DNA of 64,000 nt, taken from positions 558,001 through 622,000 of the forward strand of contig CAWEMO010000005.1 in the NCBI GenBank assembly GCA_963810195.1, written 5' to 3'. Origin of the DNA: Chersky-840 sp963810195 (GTDB lineage: Bacteria > Actinomycetota > Acidimicrobiia > Acidimicrobiales > UBA8190). Within the stretch, counting starts at the first letter, position 1; every line of letters begins with the position of its first letter. The notes under the pieces are model-generated. The model worked only from the letters and a program-made list of their open reading frames with translations. It was not told the origin of the DNA and did no database searches. Below are positions 33,309 through 41,642 of this stretch, in pieces. The position numbers were made by a program, and so were the translations under genes.

Positions 33309-33842
33309 ATGAGATGGAAACTCGTGGCAGCGATAGTCATTTGTGGCGTGGGATTCGCTGCCTGTACTGGAGCGCCCTCCTCGAAGGCCGCCTCGAACCC
33401 CTCGCCACTCCCCGCTGGATGGAGAAGGGTCAGCTATCTCGGAGTAGGCATCGACGTGCCCGGTAACTGGGAGACGTGGCGGCTGAACTGCGGAGCAACG
33501 ACCCCGACGGTCTTCGTTGATGCCGATAAGCCCACGACACTCGATTGCGCCGACATCACCATAACGGGACCTGCTCAGGTCGTCCTCGCCGCGCCGCCGG
33601 GGGACTGCGAGGAGCTGGCGAAATCAGAGGACATCAATGGCCTTTTGACTTTCGTGCATGCACGTAAGGAACAAGAGGCATTCCACGGTACGTTCGGGGG
33701 TAGTGCAACCATCACGACCGTTGAAGTCTGGGTGCCTCGGAGTCGTCTCTGCATAACCGTCTCAGCCGCTGGGACGGTGAAACTCCCTGGAGGTGCCCCT
33801 GGACGCGCCGAGCAGATTGTGCAAACAATCCGCCAGGTGTGA
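33309..33842 (+). CDS. Lipoprotein, function unknown
   Basis: The 177-residue product from ATG 33309 has signal peptide MRWKLVAAIVICGVGFAAC with the lipobox Cys at residue 19. An in-frame ATG at 33249 with GAGG nearby would add 20 residues. The mature part (YLGVGIDVPGNWETWRLNC; TVEVWVPRSRLCITVSA) looks like a small beta-rich secreted domain with paired cysteines. Family unknown. Confidence 0.72.
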   Translation: MRWKLVAAIVICGVGFAACTGAPSSKAASNPSPLPAGWRRVSYLGVGIDVPGNWETWRLNCGATTPTVFVDADKPTTLDCADITITGPAQVVLAAPPGDCEELAKSEDINGLLTFVHARKEQEAFHGTFGGSATITTVEVWVPRSRLCITVSAAGTVKLPGGAPGRAEQIVQTIRQV

Positions 33843-33883
33843 GCAGGGTCGTGACCGGACGCGATCGAGGAGTCGATTGGCTT

Positions 33884-34309
33884 TCAGCGCGTCTCAGAAG
33901 ACTCGAACACGCTCTCAATCCGTACCCAAGAGTTCACCGCATCAAGCACGGCATCGCGGGTTACTTCCTCGAAAGACAAACTGCCCTTGACTCGGGCCGT
34001 ATGGAGTCCGTCGTATCTGGTGCTCTCCGGCGGGTTCGGAATGGCAGTGCCGTACGCGATCTCGATCTCCGTGTTTTCACCGCCGAGTGCGAACATCAAG
34101 CACGGAACTTCACCGAATCCTCCGATGTAGAGAAACACGAGTCGCTGGTCCTTGACAACGCCTCCGTCAAGGTTGCTCGCCTCGTAGATTTTGAGATATG
34201 CCTCATTGAGGGCGCTACAAATAATGCCCCTGGCTACCTCCCACGGATCCTGCGGAGGTCGAGCATGCTTCGCCATCTGACCCAAGATTTCCAATGGATC
34301 AACTGTCAT
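33884..34309 (-). CDS. Hypothetical protein
   Basis: The start is uncertain: ATG 34309 gives 141 residues, and ATGs at 34333 and 34429 are also open. The protein-like pattern (VDPLEILGQMAKHARPPQDP; RLVFLYIGGFGEVPCLMFAL; TEIEIAYGTAIPNPP) indicates a mixed alpha/beta fold. I do not recognise a family. It is convergent with the lipoprotein gene before it. Confidence 0.55.
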   Translation of the reverse strand: MTVDPLEILGQMAKHARPPQDPWEVARGIICSALNEAYLKIYEASNLDGGVVKDQRLVFLYIGGFGEVPCLMFALGGENTEIEIAYGTAIPNPPESTRYDGLHTARVKGSLSFEEVTRDAVLDAVNSWVRIESVFESSETR

Positions 34310-34726
34310 GACTGACAGCGTATCGGGCTGCATCGTCAATGAGAGGCGGACGGCGGGCGAGTGCCGTCGAACCCGCTGCCCGCGCGACTCACCGTGTTCA
34401 CCGCGGTGGTGCGTGATGGCAGGTCTCAAGGTTTTTGGCTCTCCTCGCCGATAGCCAGGGTGAAAGGACCCCCTCGGGCCTTTAGTGACGGCCCCCGCTC
34501 GCGGTACGGGGGCCGTTGCGCGTCAAGGCCCGAACAGTCCCAATCCCGTAGACATTCACCAAAGAGGTGCCCTACCGTTCCTTAGGGGCACTCGGCGGCG
34601 GTCCTTATCCCTACGTCTCCGGGGGCGTCCCAGGGATACGTCGGCGGCGGGGGTTGTATTCCCCCTAGGTTCGCAAGACCCACGCCGACGCCCCTTCCGT
34701 TTCGGGGGCCAGGAATGAGCGGGGCC
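34310..34726. other. Non-coding, hairpin-rich stretch
   Basis: No credible open frame. It contains the strong hairpin at 34488-34516 and an imperfect one near 34569-34593 (GTGCCCTA and TTAGGGGCAC). It probably holds the transcript end of the small minus-strand zinc-finger gene and the promoter of the gene that starts at 34309. Confidence 0.5.
34488..34516. terminator. Strong hairpin, copy 1
   Basis: ACGGCCCCCG (34488-34497) and CGGGGGCCGT (34507-34516) form a perfect 10-bp stem around a 9-base loop, followed by TGCGCGT. A related hairpin at 35511-35544 keeps the stem through compensatory change. It is probably a terminator of the phage-like type. Confidence 0.6.
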
Positions 34727-34903
34727 TTACCCCACGCTCCCTTCCTCATCCCAATGTCCGTCCTCCATATGCCGCACCATGGCGTTCCGCAGGGCGATAC
34801 GCGCCCCGTGAAACGTCTCGGCCCGTCCCTGGACGTACCCGCCACAGAAGGGGCACCGCTTGAGCAGAGCGCGCTCCATCTCGATGTCGCGTGCTCGGTT
34901 CAT
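34727..34903 (-). CDS. Small zinc-finger protein
   Basis: ATG 34903 gives 58 residues; a longer frame starts at 34963. LLKRCPFCGGYV supplies CxxC. ARIALRNAMVRHMEDGHWDEE supplies H-x4-H, the spacing of a C2H2-like finger. Small C2H2-like proteins of this kind occur in actinophages and integrative elements. The function is unknown. Confidence 0.6.
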   Translation of the reverse strand: MNRARDIEMERALLKRCPFCGGYVQGRAETFHGARIALRNAMVRHMEDGHWDEEGSVG

Positions 34904-35625
34904 GGCCCCAGTGCCTCGATGGATCGGCGCACGTCGTACGTAATCGTGTGTTCCCAGCGACATCTTTAGCCCATTGCGCCTGGGCGACAGGAATGGGCCG
35001 GGCTCAGTCGCCGGAGAGTCAACCAGTCGGCGGTCTGCGCTTCAGCCCCTGCCACGGCCTGCGACCAAAGGCTCCCCTTATCTCGTCAAACTGCGTGCAC
35101 CTCTTGCAGGTCGGGAGGGCCTTCGGGATGGGGAGGGCCGTGTCGACGGGGAGCACTTACTCCGACCCCTAATGGCGGACTGGACGTGCTGGGCGGTGGG
35201 TGGGCCCTCAGAGGGGACCAGGCCGTAGACACGACGCGCCACCACGGACCCAGGGTAGGGCCGTCAATACCTGGCAGTGGACGGCGGGGCGCAGGCCCCC
35301 CAGTGGCCAGACCCACGCCCCGCCAAGGCTTCCTAAACGACCCCCTGGGGGTTCAGGACTCCCCACGGCCGTCACCGTATGCCCGGGAGCGAGCCCCGTC
35401 TACGGAGTCAGCCATAGGGATGTTTCGACACTGCATCAGCCGACGCGACCTAAGGTGCTCCGCCCTCCCGGCCGATAGAAGGGCCAGGTCCTCGCTCACG
35501 GGACCGATGTAACGACCCCCCGCTCGGCACGGTGCGGGGTCGTTGCGCGTGATACCCCAAAGCGAGTGCGGGGATTCCAACGTGCTGCACCCGCCGGACC
35601 CTCTAACACCGAGTGGGGGATCGGG
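34904..35625. other. No recognisable gene apart from a hairpin
   Basis: Frames on both strands are open for 60-110 codons but look random. A short palindrome sits near 35340-35352 (ACCCCCTGGGGGTT). The hairpin at 35511-35544 is the only structured signal. Confidence 0.45.
35511..35544. terminator. Strong hairpin, copy 2
   Basis: AACGACCCC (35511-35519) pairs with GGGGTCGTT (35536-35544), with extra pairing inside, followed by GCGCGT as in copy 1. The fourth stem position is A-T here and G-C in copy 1. It lies 80 bases beyond the stop of the small coiled-coil gene on the minus strand. Confidence 0.6.
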
Positions 35626-35775
35626 TCAGTGACTCACGACCGACTCCGGAGGGTGCTCCTCGTTGAATGCCTTCAGAGCGACTCTGGCCGCGGTGAGGCG
35701 TTCCCGGGCTTCCCGTTCGGCCTCGGCCAACTGCTGTCGCCGCTCCTCGATGTCTGCGGACTGGTCATCAGGCAT
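35626..35775 (-). CDS. Small coiled-coil protein
   Basis: ATG 35775 gives 49 residues: MPDDQSADIEERRQQLAEAE, then REARERLTAARVALKAFNEEH. Heptad-like Leu/Ala spacing predicts one long helix. The frame is open further upstream to 35970, but that part is Pro/Ser-rich and unlike protein. Function unknown; probably an element-encoded accessory protein. Confidence 0.45.
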   Translation of the reverse strand: MPDDQSADIEERRQQLAEAEREARERLTAARVALKAFNEEHPPESVVSH

Positions 35776-36188
35776 GCCCCGACCATACGCCCCGAGGCTG
35801 TCGAAAACCTCGGGCACCGCGTCGCCGGACGAGGGGCGGCTGGGGAGCACCGTGCCACCCTCCGAGGACCCCCCACATGCCCTCCAGGAACCCTGAGTGA
35901 CAGAGGGGCGGGCACCCGGCCCGAAGGTGGTTCTGGGGCGCTTGTACCCAAGCGCTCGTGGGGCCGTCAAGAGCGGGCTGAGCGGAGATGGGGTGGAACT
36001 GCGGGCGGCGGGGGAGCCTGGACCGTTACTGAGAGGTGTCGGGACGGAACTTCGTCCGTCTGTGGTTCACGTCCGCGGGCGTGGTGTACGGGTTTGACCC
36101 GCTGAGGTTCGCCGTGAGGCGCTGAAGCGAGCAGTCCGGAGTGTGGGGCCCGACGACGAACAGGTGTTTCGCGAGGTCCCCCACTCGC
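35776..36188. other. No recognisable gene
   Basis: Spacer between the coiled-coil gene and the IS256 left end. Only random-looking frames were seen. Confidence 0.4.
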
Positions 36189-37517
36189 GACGACCACCGC
36201 ATCAACCTTCAAGTTCCGTCGAAAGAACGAAGGAGAAGATGCGGTGGAAGTCCCCAACACGATGAACCCTGTGTCCTGGTTACGCAAGCATTTGGAAGAG
36301 GGCGACCCTGACCTGCTGCGATCCATGCTCGGTGCTTTCGCCGAGCAGATCATGGCGGCCGAGGCCAGCGCCATGTGCAACGCCGGCTACGGCGAAGTCA
36401 CCCCTGACCGGGTCAACTCGAGAAACGGCTACCGGACCAGGGACTTCGACACCCGGGTGGGCACGATCGAGCTGGCCATCCCCAAGCTGCGCACCGGGAG
36501 CTACTTCCCCGACTGGCTGGTGGAGCCCCGGCGCCGGGCCGAGCGGGCCTTGGTGGCGGTGATCGCCCAGTGCTACGTGGAAGGGGTCTCCACCCGTCGG
36601 GTCGACGACGTGGTGAAGGCCATGGGCATCGACGGGATCTCCAAGTCCCAGGTCTCGGAGCTGGCCAAGTCCCTCGACGCCATGGTGAGCGCCTTCCGGA
36701 ACCGCCCCCTGGACGGCGGTCCCTACAGCTACATCTGGCTCGACGCCCTCACCCAGAAGGTGCGCGAGGGGGGCCGCATCGTGAACGTGGCCGTCATCGT
36801 GGCCACCGGGGTGAACGCCGACGGACACCGGGAGATCCTCGGGGTCGACCTCATCACCACCGAGGACGGGGCGGGCTGGACGGCCTTTGTGCGCGGGCTG
36901 GTGGCCCGGGGGCTCTCGGGGGTGGCCCTGGTGGTCTCCGACGCCCACCGGGGCCTCGTCGACGCCATCGCCTCGGTGCTGCCCGGCGCCACCTGGCAAC
37001 GGTGCCGGGCCCATTTCGTGCGCAACGTGCTGACCAAGGTGCCCAAGACCGCCCAGTCCATGGTGGCCACCCTCATCCGCTCCATCTTCGAGCAGCCCGA
37101 CGCCGATCAGGTCCTGGCCCAGCACGCCCGGGTGGTGGAGCAGCTCACCGAGCGCTTCGCAGACGCGGCCGAGATGCTCACCGGCGCGTCCGCCGACATC
37201 CTGGCCTTCGCCACCTTCCCCAAAGAGCACTGGCGCCAGATCTGGTCCAACAATCCCCAGGAGCGGCTCAACAAGGAGATCCGTCGCCGCACCGACGTCG
37301 TCGGCATCTTCCCCAACCGGGCGGCGGTCATTCGCCTCGTCGGCGCCGTGCTCGCCGAGCAGCACGACGAGTGGGCCGTGGCCCGGCGCTACATGGGCGT
37401 CGAGTCGCTCGCCAAGGCTCGTCTCCGGGTCATGAACGGCACCGGTGAGGAGGTGGAGCTGGCAGAGCTGGCCGACGTCAGTTAGAACAACAGGCGAAGG
37501 TCGATGTGGTGGTCGTC
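36189..37517 (+). mobile_element. IS256-family insertion sequence
   Basis: Inverted repeats of 22 bases lie at 36189-36210 (GACGACCACCGCATCAACCT and two more bases) and 37496-37517, with two mismatches. They flank a single transposase gene. The true ends may lie a few bases further out, where similarity fades. No target duplication was identified. Confidence 0.8.
36244..37485 (+). CDS. IS256-family (mutator) transposase
   Basis: GTG 36244 lies eight bases after AAGGAG; 413 residues. RNGYRTRDFDTRVGTIELAI and the region around IPKLRTGSYFPDWL are the N-terminal signature. The DDE residues are D in YSYIWLDALTQKVRE, D in LVVSDAHRGLVDAI with WQRCRAHFVRNVL after it, and E in NNPQERLNKEIRRRTDVVG. 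Full length, no interruption, so possibly active. Confidence 0.96.
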   Translation: MEVPNTMNPVSWLRKHLEEGDPDLLRSMLGAFAEQIMAAEASAMCNAGYGEVTPDRVNSRNGYRTRDFDTRVGTIELAIPKLRTGSYFPDWLVEPRRRAERALVAVIAQCYVEGVSTRRVDDVVKAMGIDGISKSQVSELAKSLDAMVSAFRNRPLDGGPYSYIWLDALTQKVREGGRIVNVAVIVATGVNADGHREILGVDLITTEDGAGWTAFVRGLVARGLSGVALVVSDAHRGLVDAIASVLPGATWQRCRAHFVRNVLTKVPKTAQSMVATLIRSIFEQPDADQVLAQHARVVEQLTERFADAAEMLTGASADILAFATFPKEHWRQIWSNNPQERLNKEIRRRTDVVGIFPNRAAVIRLVGAVLAEQHDEWAVARRYMGVESLAKARLRVMNGTGEEVELAELADVS

Positions 37518-37653
37518 ATACACCACGTGCGTGGACGTGGCCCCGTCTGTGTCCGTCAGAGGTCGAAAAACGATGGCAAAGGGTGCGAAGGGATGACTAG
37601 GAAAATCCCTGGTTAAAACCCATTTCCACGAGCTGACCTGGCCCTCTGGCCAA

Positions 37654-37699
37654 CCTCTCAAGGTGGAGACACGGGTTCGAATCCCGTTGGGGCTGCCAG
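37654..37699. repeat. Right attachment site
   Basis: Exact copy of 25005-25050 (46/46 bases), carrying the anticodon-loop-to-CCA part of tRNA-Glu without its 5' half. It marks the right end of the integrated element. An IS3 copy begins two bases further on. Confidence 0.9.
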
Positions 37700-37767
37700 A
37701 TGAGGTTGACCCCGTTTGGCGGTCCACGCTTATGAGAGTTTGGTCGTGAGCTACCTGGAGGTAGTCC

Positions 37768-38079
37768 ATGCCCAAGCGATATGGGAGAGAGTTTCGGCGG
37801 GCGATTTGTGAGCGCCTCGTGGCCGGCGAACGGGTCAGCGAACTCTCACGAGAGACTGGTGTCTCACCTGCGACCCTCCACCTGTGGAAGCGCCAGGCCC
37901 TCATCGATGCCGGCCTGAAGCCGGGCACGAGGAGCACCGAGGTCGACGAGCTGGCCCAGGCCCGCCGCACCATTGAGGAGCTCGAGGCCGAACTGGCGGC
38001 CGTCAAGGCGGCGAGCGCCCTGTTCAACGGCGAGGAGCCCGTAAGCCCAAAAGGCGGTGCCAGGTTGCCGAGGGCCTGA
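37768..38079 (+). CDS. IS3 OrfA transposase subunit
   Basis: The 103-residue protein has a helix-turn-helix (YGREFRRAICERLVAGERVS; ETGVSPATLHLWKRQA) and a Leu-rich coiled coil (ELAQARRTIEELEAELAAVK). OrfB follows in the -1 frame, the standard arrangement. Confidence 0.88.
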   Translation: MPKRYGREFRRAICERLVAGERVSELSRETGVSPATLHLWKRQALIDAGLKPGTRSTEVDELAQARRTIEELEAELAAVKAASALFNGEEPVSPKGGARLPRA

Positions 38080-38102
38080 GCAACCTGGGCTACTCCGAGC
38101 GC

Positions 38103-39458
38103 GTGGCCTGTCGGCTCGCCGGGGTCTCACGATCGTGCTTCTACGAGCACAAGTACCACTTGCCCTCCGACCGCGAGATCCGGCGCTTGTTGTTGAAGGA
38201 CCTGATCGCGGACGTGCACGAGAGATCCCATGGGACCTACGGGATGCTGCGGATCCGGGCGGCGCTCAAACGCGAGCGAGACATGGTCGTCAACAAGAAG
38301 CTGATCTTCTCGATCATGCGCGAGCTCGGGATCAAGGGCTTGCCGGGCCCGAAGAGGCGCAAGAAGAACCTGGTGAACCAGGCAACTGAAGAAGACCTGG
38401 TCCAGCGCAACTTCACCATCGACCGCCCGAACGTCCTTTGGCTCACCGACATAACCGAGCACCCGACGCGCGAGGGCAAGGTCTACTGCTGCGTCGTGCT
38501 CGACGCCTTCAGCCGCCGGGTCGTCGGCTGGGCGATCGACCGGCGTTGCGAGACCGCACTTGTGAACGACGCGCTGAGCATGGCAAGCGAATCTCGAGCC
38601 GTAGGTACAAGGTCCGTCATCCATTCGGACCATGGCAGTCAGTTCACGTCATGGGGATTCAGCAAACTGGTCCGCAAGCACCACCTCGTGGGCTCGATGG
38701 GGACCATCGGCGATTCCTACGACTGCGATGATGCTCCTGCGTTGCTCCGGCCGGCCTGACCCTTGCTATGACCGGCCTCGTGCCCAGGCGTTGACGTGTC
38801 GTCCGGCCGGGGCAGCGCACTCGAATACTGCCTGCCAGCCGGGCGGGCAGTGACCTAATAGGAGCCTGATCGCAGGTCGTCACCGGCTCAACCGCGGCGG
38901 GAACCGCCAAGCGAACTCTGCCCTGCACCGAACGATCGTCGTTCGCATGCGCTGGCACCCCCCGACCATCGCCTACGTCGAGCGCCGCACCGCCGAAGGA
39001 CTCTCGAAGAAGGACGTCATCCGCTGTCTCAAGCGATTCCTCGCCCGCGAGATTTACGGACTTCTCCCTGCACCCAGCGCTCTGACCGTGCTCGCGTCCG
39101 CCGCGTAGAACCACTTGACGTCTATAGGAGCTTCAACGCTCCCATGGAATCGTTTTGGGGAACGATGCAGATCGAGCTTCTCAACCGGAAGAAGTGGCGG
39201 ACCAAGATCGAGCTGTCGATCGCCATCGCCGAGTGGATCGAGCACTTCTATAACCCCGAGCGCCTGCACAGCTCGCTCGGCTTCGTCCCTCCCGTGGAGT
39301 TCGAAGCCCTACACTCAGCATCAGCAGCATCAATCCAGAGCCTAATTCTTGCAACCGTGGTCCGGAGAATGGGGTTAAGGTCACACTTGAGAACAAGAAT
39401 GGCCAGCTTGAGGCGAGATTTGGCCTCTATCGGGCTTGGAGAACGTCGTCGAAATTAG
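38103..39458 (+). pseudogene. IS3 OrfB transposase, interrupted by insertion
   Basis: The first part (38103-38723) has GVSRSCFYEHKYHLPSDREI, D in WLTDITEHPT and D in HSDHGSQFTSWG, and ends at GDSYD. After 411 foreign bases it resumes at 39135 as NAPMESFWGTMQIELLNRKK with the catalytic E, through NPERLHSSLGF. Excising 38724-39134 restores the frame exactly. The downstream frame reads past the IS right end to 39458. Confidence 0.88.
38724..39134 (+). mobile_element. IS110-family remnant inserted in IS3
   Basis: The insert encodes only the C-terminus of an IS110-type transposase: RLNRGGNRQANSALHRTIVV, YVERRTAEGLSKKDVIRCLK, then RFLAREIYGLL to a stop at 39106-39108. The rest of the gene has been deleted, leaving 411 bases with an exact junction to the host IS3 on both sides. 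Confidence 0.8.
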
Positions 39459-39740
39459 GCGGTCGTGACCCGCTCGTGACCCAGCGGACCCAGCGGACCC
39501 ACGGAGGGCATGTTTTTCGACGAGCCGGTGGTCGAAGACGGGTGTTACTCGGCGCCGAGAGCGCCTCATTCAAAAATGTCCCTTGGCATGGGACCCGCTG
39601 ATTTCTGCTTCGCCGATGATGGGGGGGTCGATATCCAAAAGGCATGCATGTGGACAAGCCTGCAGAGAGCCCGGGGAAGGGAACAATATCCCGGTGACCT
39701 CATTAATCTCGTTAAGTCGCAGAGAGGCGGCAGAAGGACG

Positions 39741-40046
39741 GTGGTGCATGTGGCTGAAGCCAAAGACATCAGGATCGTCGACCGGACCACCGTCAAGGAG
39801 GTCGGCGACAGATTCGAGATCGAATGGCGGCTGAGCACCAAACCCGAACTTGAATGGGCCGAGATCTTTCAGTTAGCAGAACCGCCGGACCGCCATGGCT
39901 CTATCGAATGGATCAAGGGTGGTGGTCCTGATGTGATCGGTGCTGTCATCCGATGGTTCGTTCCTAGCGAGGAAATCGAGAATGCCGACGCTGAAGTCCG
40001 ACACCGTTTGTTGGTGGCAAACCAGAGGATCGGGTCGGAGATTTAG
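39741..40046 (+). CDS. Hypothetical protein, first of a chain of small genes
   Basis: GTG 39741 is preferred for AGAAGGA just upstream; the open frame reaches back to 39510. The 101-residue product (EAKDIRIVDRTTVKEVGDRF; FEIEWRLSTKPELEWAEIFQ; IEWIKGGGPDVIGAVIRWFV) looks like a small globular alpha/beta protein. No family recognised. Confidence 0.6.
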   Translation: MVHVAEAKDIRIVDRTTVKEVGDRFEIEWRLSTKPELEWAEIFQLAEPPDRHGSIEWIKGGGPDVIGAVIRWFVPSEEIENADAEVRHRLLVANQRIGSEI

Positions 40047-40163
40047 GATTCGGAGAGGGCCGTCAGATGGTTGGCGAACCGAAGGCTGCGTGCGTGGCTC
40101 CCGTCGCCGCCCGCCCCATGGGGTCGATTTGCGACCTGAGCGCTATCGTGCCGGCAACGCCCC

Positions 40164-40331
40164 ATGGCCATCTTTTACCCGCATGACGAAGTTTGCCAGG
40201 CTGACTCGATGCCCTGGACCGGTCGGCTGCCTGTCGTATTCCAGCGGCTGGCCGGCCTTGGAGTCGATGTCGAAGAACGCGACGACATGCGTCTCGAAAG
40301 GGAGGACCCATGGGATTGGTCCCTGACCTAA
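40164..40331 (+). CDS. Small acidic protein
   Basis: ATG 40164 gives 55 residues: MAIFYPHDEVCQADSMPWTG, RLPVVFQRLAGLGVDVEERD, DMRLEREDPWDWSLT. The ordered pattern with Trp pairs and an acidic tail is unlike random GC-rich frames. It overlaps the next gene by 22 bases in another frame. Family unknown. Confidence 0.5.
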   Translation: MAIFYPHDEVCQADSMPWTGRLPVVFQRLAGLGVDVEERDDMRLEREDPWDWSLT

Positions 40332-40486
40332 AGTCGCTGGAGAAGATCATCGCCGATCGCCTCCAGGAGACCAACGATCGCCTCGACATAGTCATTCGGC
40401 TGCTGACCATCTTGGTTGGCGAACCCGAGCCTGGCGAACAGCGAAGACCGGCGATGACCAGCGAAACCACGGACAAGATCTCGTGA
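40310..40486 (+). CDS. Small amphipathic helical protein
   Basis: ATG 40310 has a strong AAAGGGAGGA ribosome site inside the preceding gene. The 58-residue product (MGLVPDLKSLEKIIADRLQE, TNDRLDIVIRLLTILVGEPE) is predicted to be a coiled coil followed by a disordered tail. Its stop overlaps GTG of the next small frame (GTGA). Confidence 0.6.
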   Translation: MGLVPDLKSLEKIIADRLQETNDRLDIVIRLLTILVGEPEPGEQRRPAMTSETTDKIS

Positions 40487-40584
40487 TCGCTTCTCTGCTT
40501 CGGATGGGCGGACTCGCCAGCACTACCGACAAGAAGTCGATCAAGACAACGGCGAGGAAGTCGAACAAGCGAGCCAACAAGTAG
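40483..40584 (+). CDS. Lys/Arg-rich micropeptide, translationally coupled
   Basis: GTG 40483 overlaps the previous stop. The 33-residue product is VIASLLRMGGLASTTDKKSI, then KTTARKSNKRANK, a short hydrophobic start and a very basic end. Coupling is the main support. It could bind nucleic acid or the acidic small protein encoded upstream (speculative). Confidence 0.35.
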   Translation: MIASLLRMGGLASTTDKKSIKTTARKSNKRANK

Positions 40585-40629
40585 TGGCACTCTTCAGCAA
40601 CCGTCGTTACTCAACCTTGAGGTATGGCC

Positions 40630-40941
40630 ATGCCAAACACCATTGTTTCGCTAGCCGCCCAGGTGGAAATCCAACCCGGGGCCGTCGTATCCAAGGTTAT
40701 CTACCGAGACGACAACCTCAATGTGACGGTATTTGGCTTTGACGCCGGGGAAGGCCTTACCGAGCACCGGGCCAATAGGGTCGCCATTGTCCAGGTTTTG
40801 TCAGGGAGACTTCGGTTCACCCTCGATGGTGAGGACCGGGAACTGATGGCGGGCTCCTGGCTGCACATGTCACCCGGAACCCCACACGCCCTCGTGGCCA
40901 TTGAGCCCACGGTAATGCTCCTCACGCTCCTTGGGTCCTGA
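40630..40941 (+). CDS. Cupin-domain protein
   Basis: ATG 40630 is chosen over ATG 40624 because GAGG is then seven bases upstream. The 103-residue single cupin has GEGLTEHRANRVAIVQVLSG (motif 1, one His) and GSWLHMSPGTPHALVA (motif 2, His retained). Small cupins of this kind often bind a metal and act as isomerases or sensors. Substrate unknown. Confidence 0.88.
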   Translation: MPNTIVSLAAQVEIQPGAVVSKVIYRDDNLNVTVFGFDAGEGLTEHRANRVAIVQVLSGRLRFTLDGEDRELMAGSWLHMSPGTPHALVAIEPTVMLLTLLGS

Positions 40942-41056
40942 AGATGGGAGAGCAATAGGGGAGGTCAACCCTGGGGCTGGCGGACCTCGAGTCGCCATCC
41001 TGACGGGTCTTGATGACGGCGCAACGCCATCAAGGCGCTGAACTCCGACACGGCCT

Positions 41057-41081
41057 CCTCGGATCCAAATGGGATCCGAGG
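41057..41081. terminator. Perfect 10-bp stem hairpin between convergent genes
   Basis: CCTCGGATCC (41057-41066), loop AAATG and GGATCCGAGG (41072-41081). A second hairpin (CAGGG-C-CCC with GGG-A-CCCTG) follows near 41088-41122. They lie between the cupin and DUF3303 stops and probably terminate both. Confidence 0.6.
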
Positions 41082-41164
41082 CTGAGACAGGGCCCCAGAC
41101 CTTTAGCCCGGGACCCTGCCTCTAGGTTCTGATCAAATCGGGCCGTCCAACTCTGCTGCCTGCC

Positions 41165-41440
41165 TCAAGCGAGTGCGTCCATGATGTGCGGGACGGCGTC
41201 TTCAACTTTCAGCATCGCATGAGTGTGATACTCGATCCACTGGGTGTAGTTGAGGACGGCTCGGTAGATCTCGGCCGCATCATCGTTTTCGTGGATCACT
41301 ACCCCATGGCTGTTATCGGCGGACACGTAGTGGGCCGTGGTGCCGGGCGCCTCACCCTGAGCAGCAAAGACGCCCATCAGTTCTTTGGTCTCTTCTTTGG
41401 TGAGATGGGGCTTCACCTTATATGTCGTGATGAAGATCAT
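41165..41440 (-). CDS. DUF3303-like protein
   Basis: The 91-residue protein opens MIFITTYKVKPHLTKEETKE. It continues with GTTAHYVSADNSHGVVIHEN and an AEIYRAVLNYTQW helix, the order seen in DUF3303 (dimeric alpha-beta barrel-like) proteins. Function of the family is unknown. Confidence 0.8.
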   Translation of the reverse strand: MIFITTYKVKPHLTKEETKELMGVFAAQGEAPGTTAHYVSADNSHGVVIHENDDAAEIYRAVLNYTQWIEYHTHAMLKVEDAVPHIMDALA

Positions 41441-41642
41441 CAGCGCTCTCCTGGTTGTCGGGCCAAAATGCTGACCTTACGGCAAGTGCCACGCTCCCGC
41501 TCGTGGTCGTCGGACCCCCGACTCGGAGAGAAGGGGACCGGACCGATAGCGGACCCCTCGGTGGCAAATGGAAGGGCAGGGAGTGCCCGCCTAACGTTCA
41601 GCCTGAAACCCCCCAGCAAGGGAAGAACCATGGCGACCCAGG

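Larger units (their letters stand above)
25005..37699. mobile_element. 12.7-kb integrative element in tRNA-Glu
   Basis: It is bounded by the 46-bp direct repeats, with an integrase gene oriented away from the element interior and starting 21 bases inside the left repeat. Contents: integrase (frameshifted) and its overlapping partner gene, an IS3 copy, UspA, two lipoproteins, an ABM monooxygenase, a second tyrosine recombinase, small zinc-finger and coiled-coil genes, paired hairpins and an IS256 copy. No replication, capsid or conjugation gene was recognised, so it is a degenerate island or satellite-like element rather than a complete prophage. Confidence 0.85.
37701..39383 (+). mobile_element. 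IS3-family insertion sequence, copy 2, split by an IS110 remnant
   Basis: The left end TGAGGTTGACCCCGTTTGGC and the inverted right end (39383 backwards, TGACCTTAACCCCATTCTCC) share most positions, then CGG-CCACG. Removing the 411-bp insert at 38724-39134 leaves 1272 bp, normal for IS3. It abuts the right attachment repeat. Confidence 0.85.

Noticed and set aside
36280..37365. 361-codon minus-strand frame over the IS256 transposase
   Set aside because: Antisense shadow of a complete DDE transposase; composition dominated by His, Gly and Asp.
37620..38027. Minus-strand open frame containing NGIRTRVSTLRG
   Set aside because: This peptide is the antisense translation of a tRNA 3' end, a well-known false gene. 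The stretch is the right attachment repeat.
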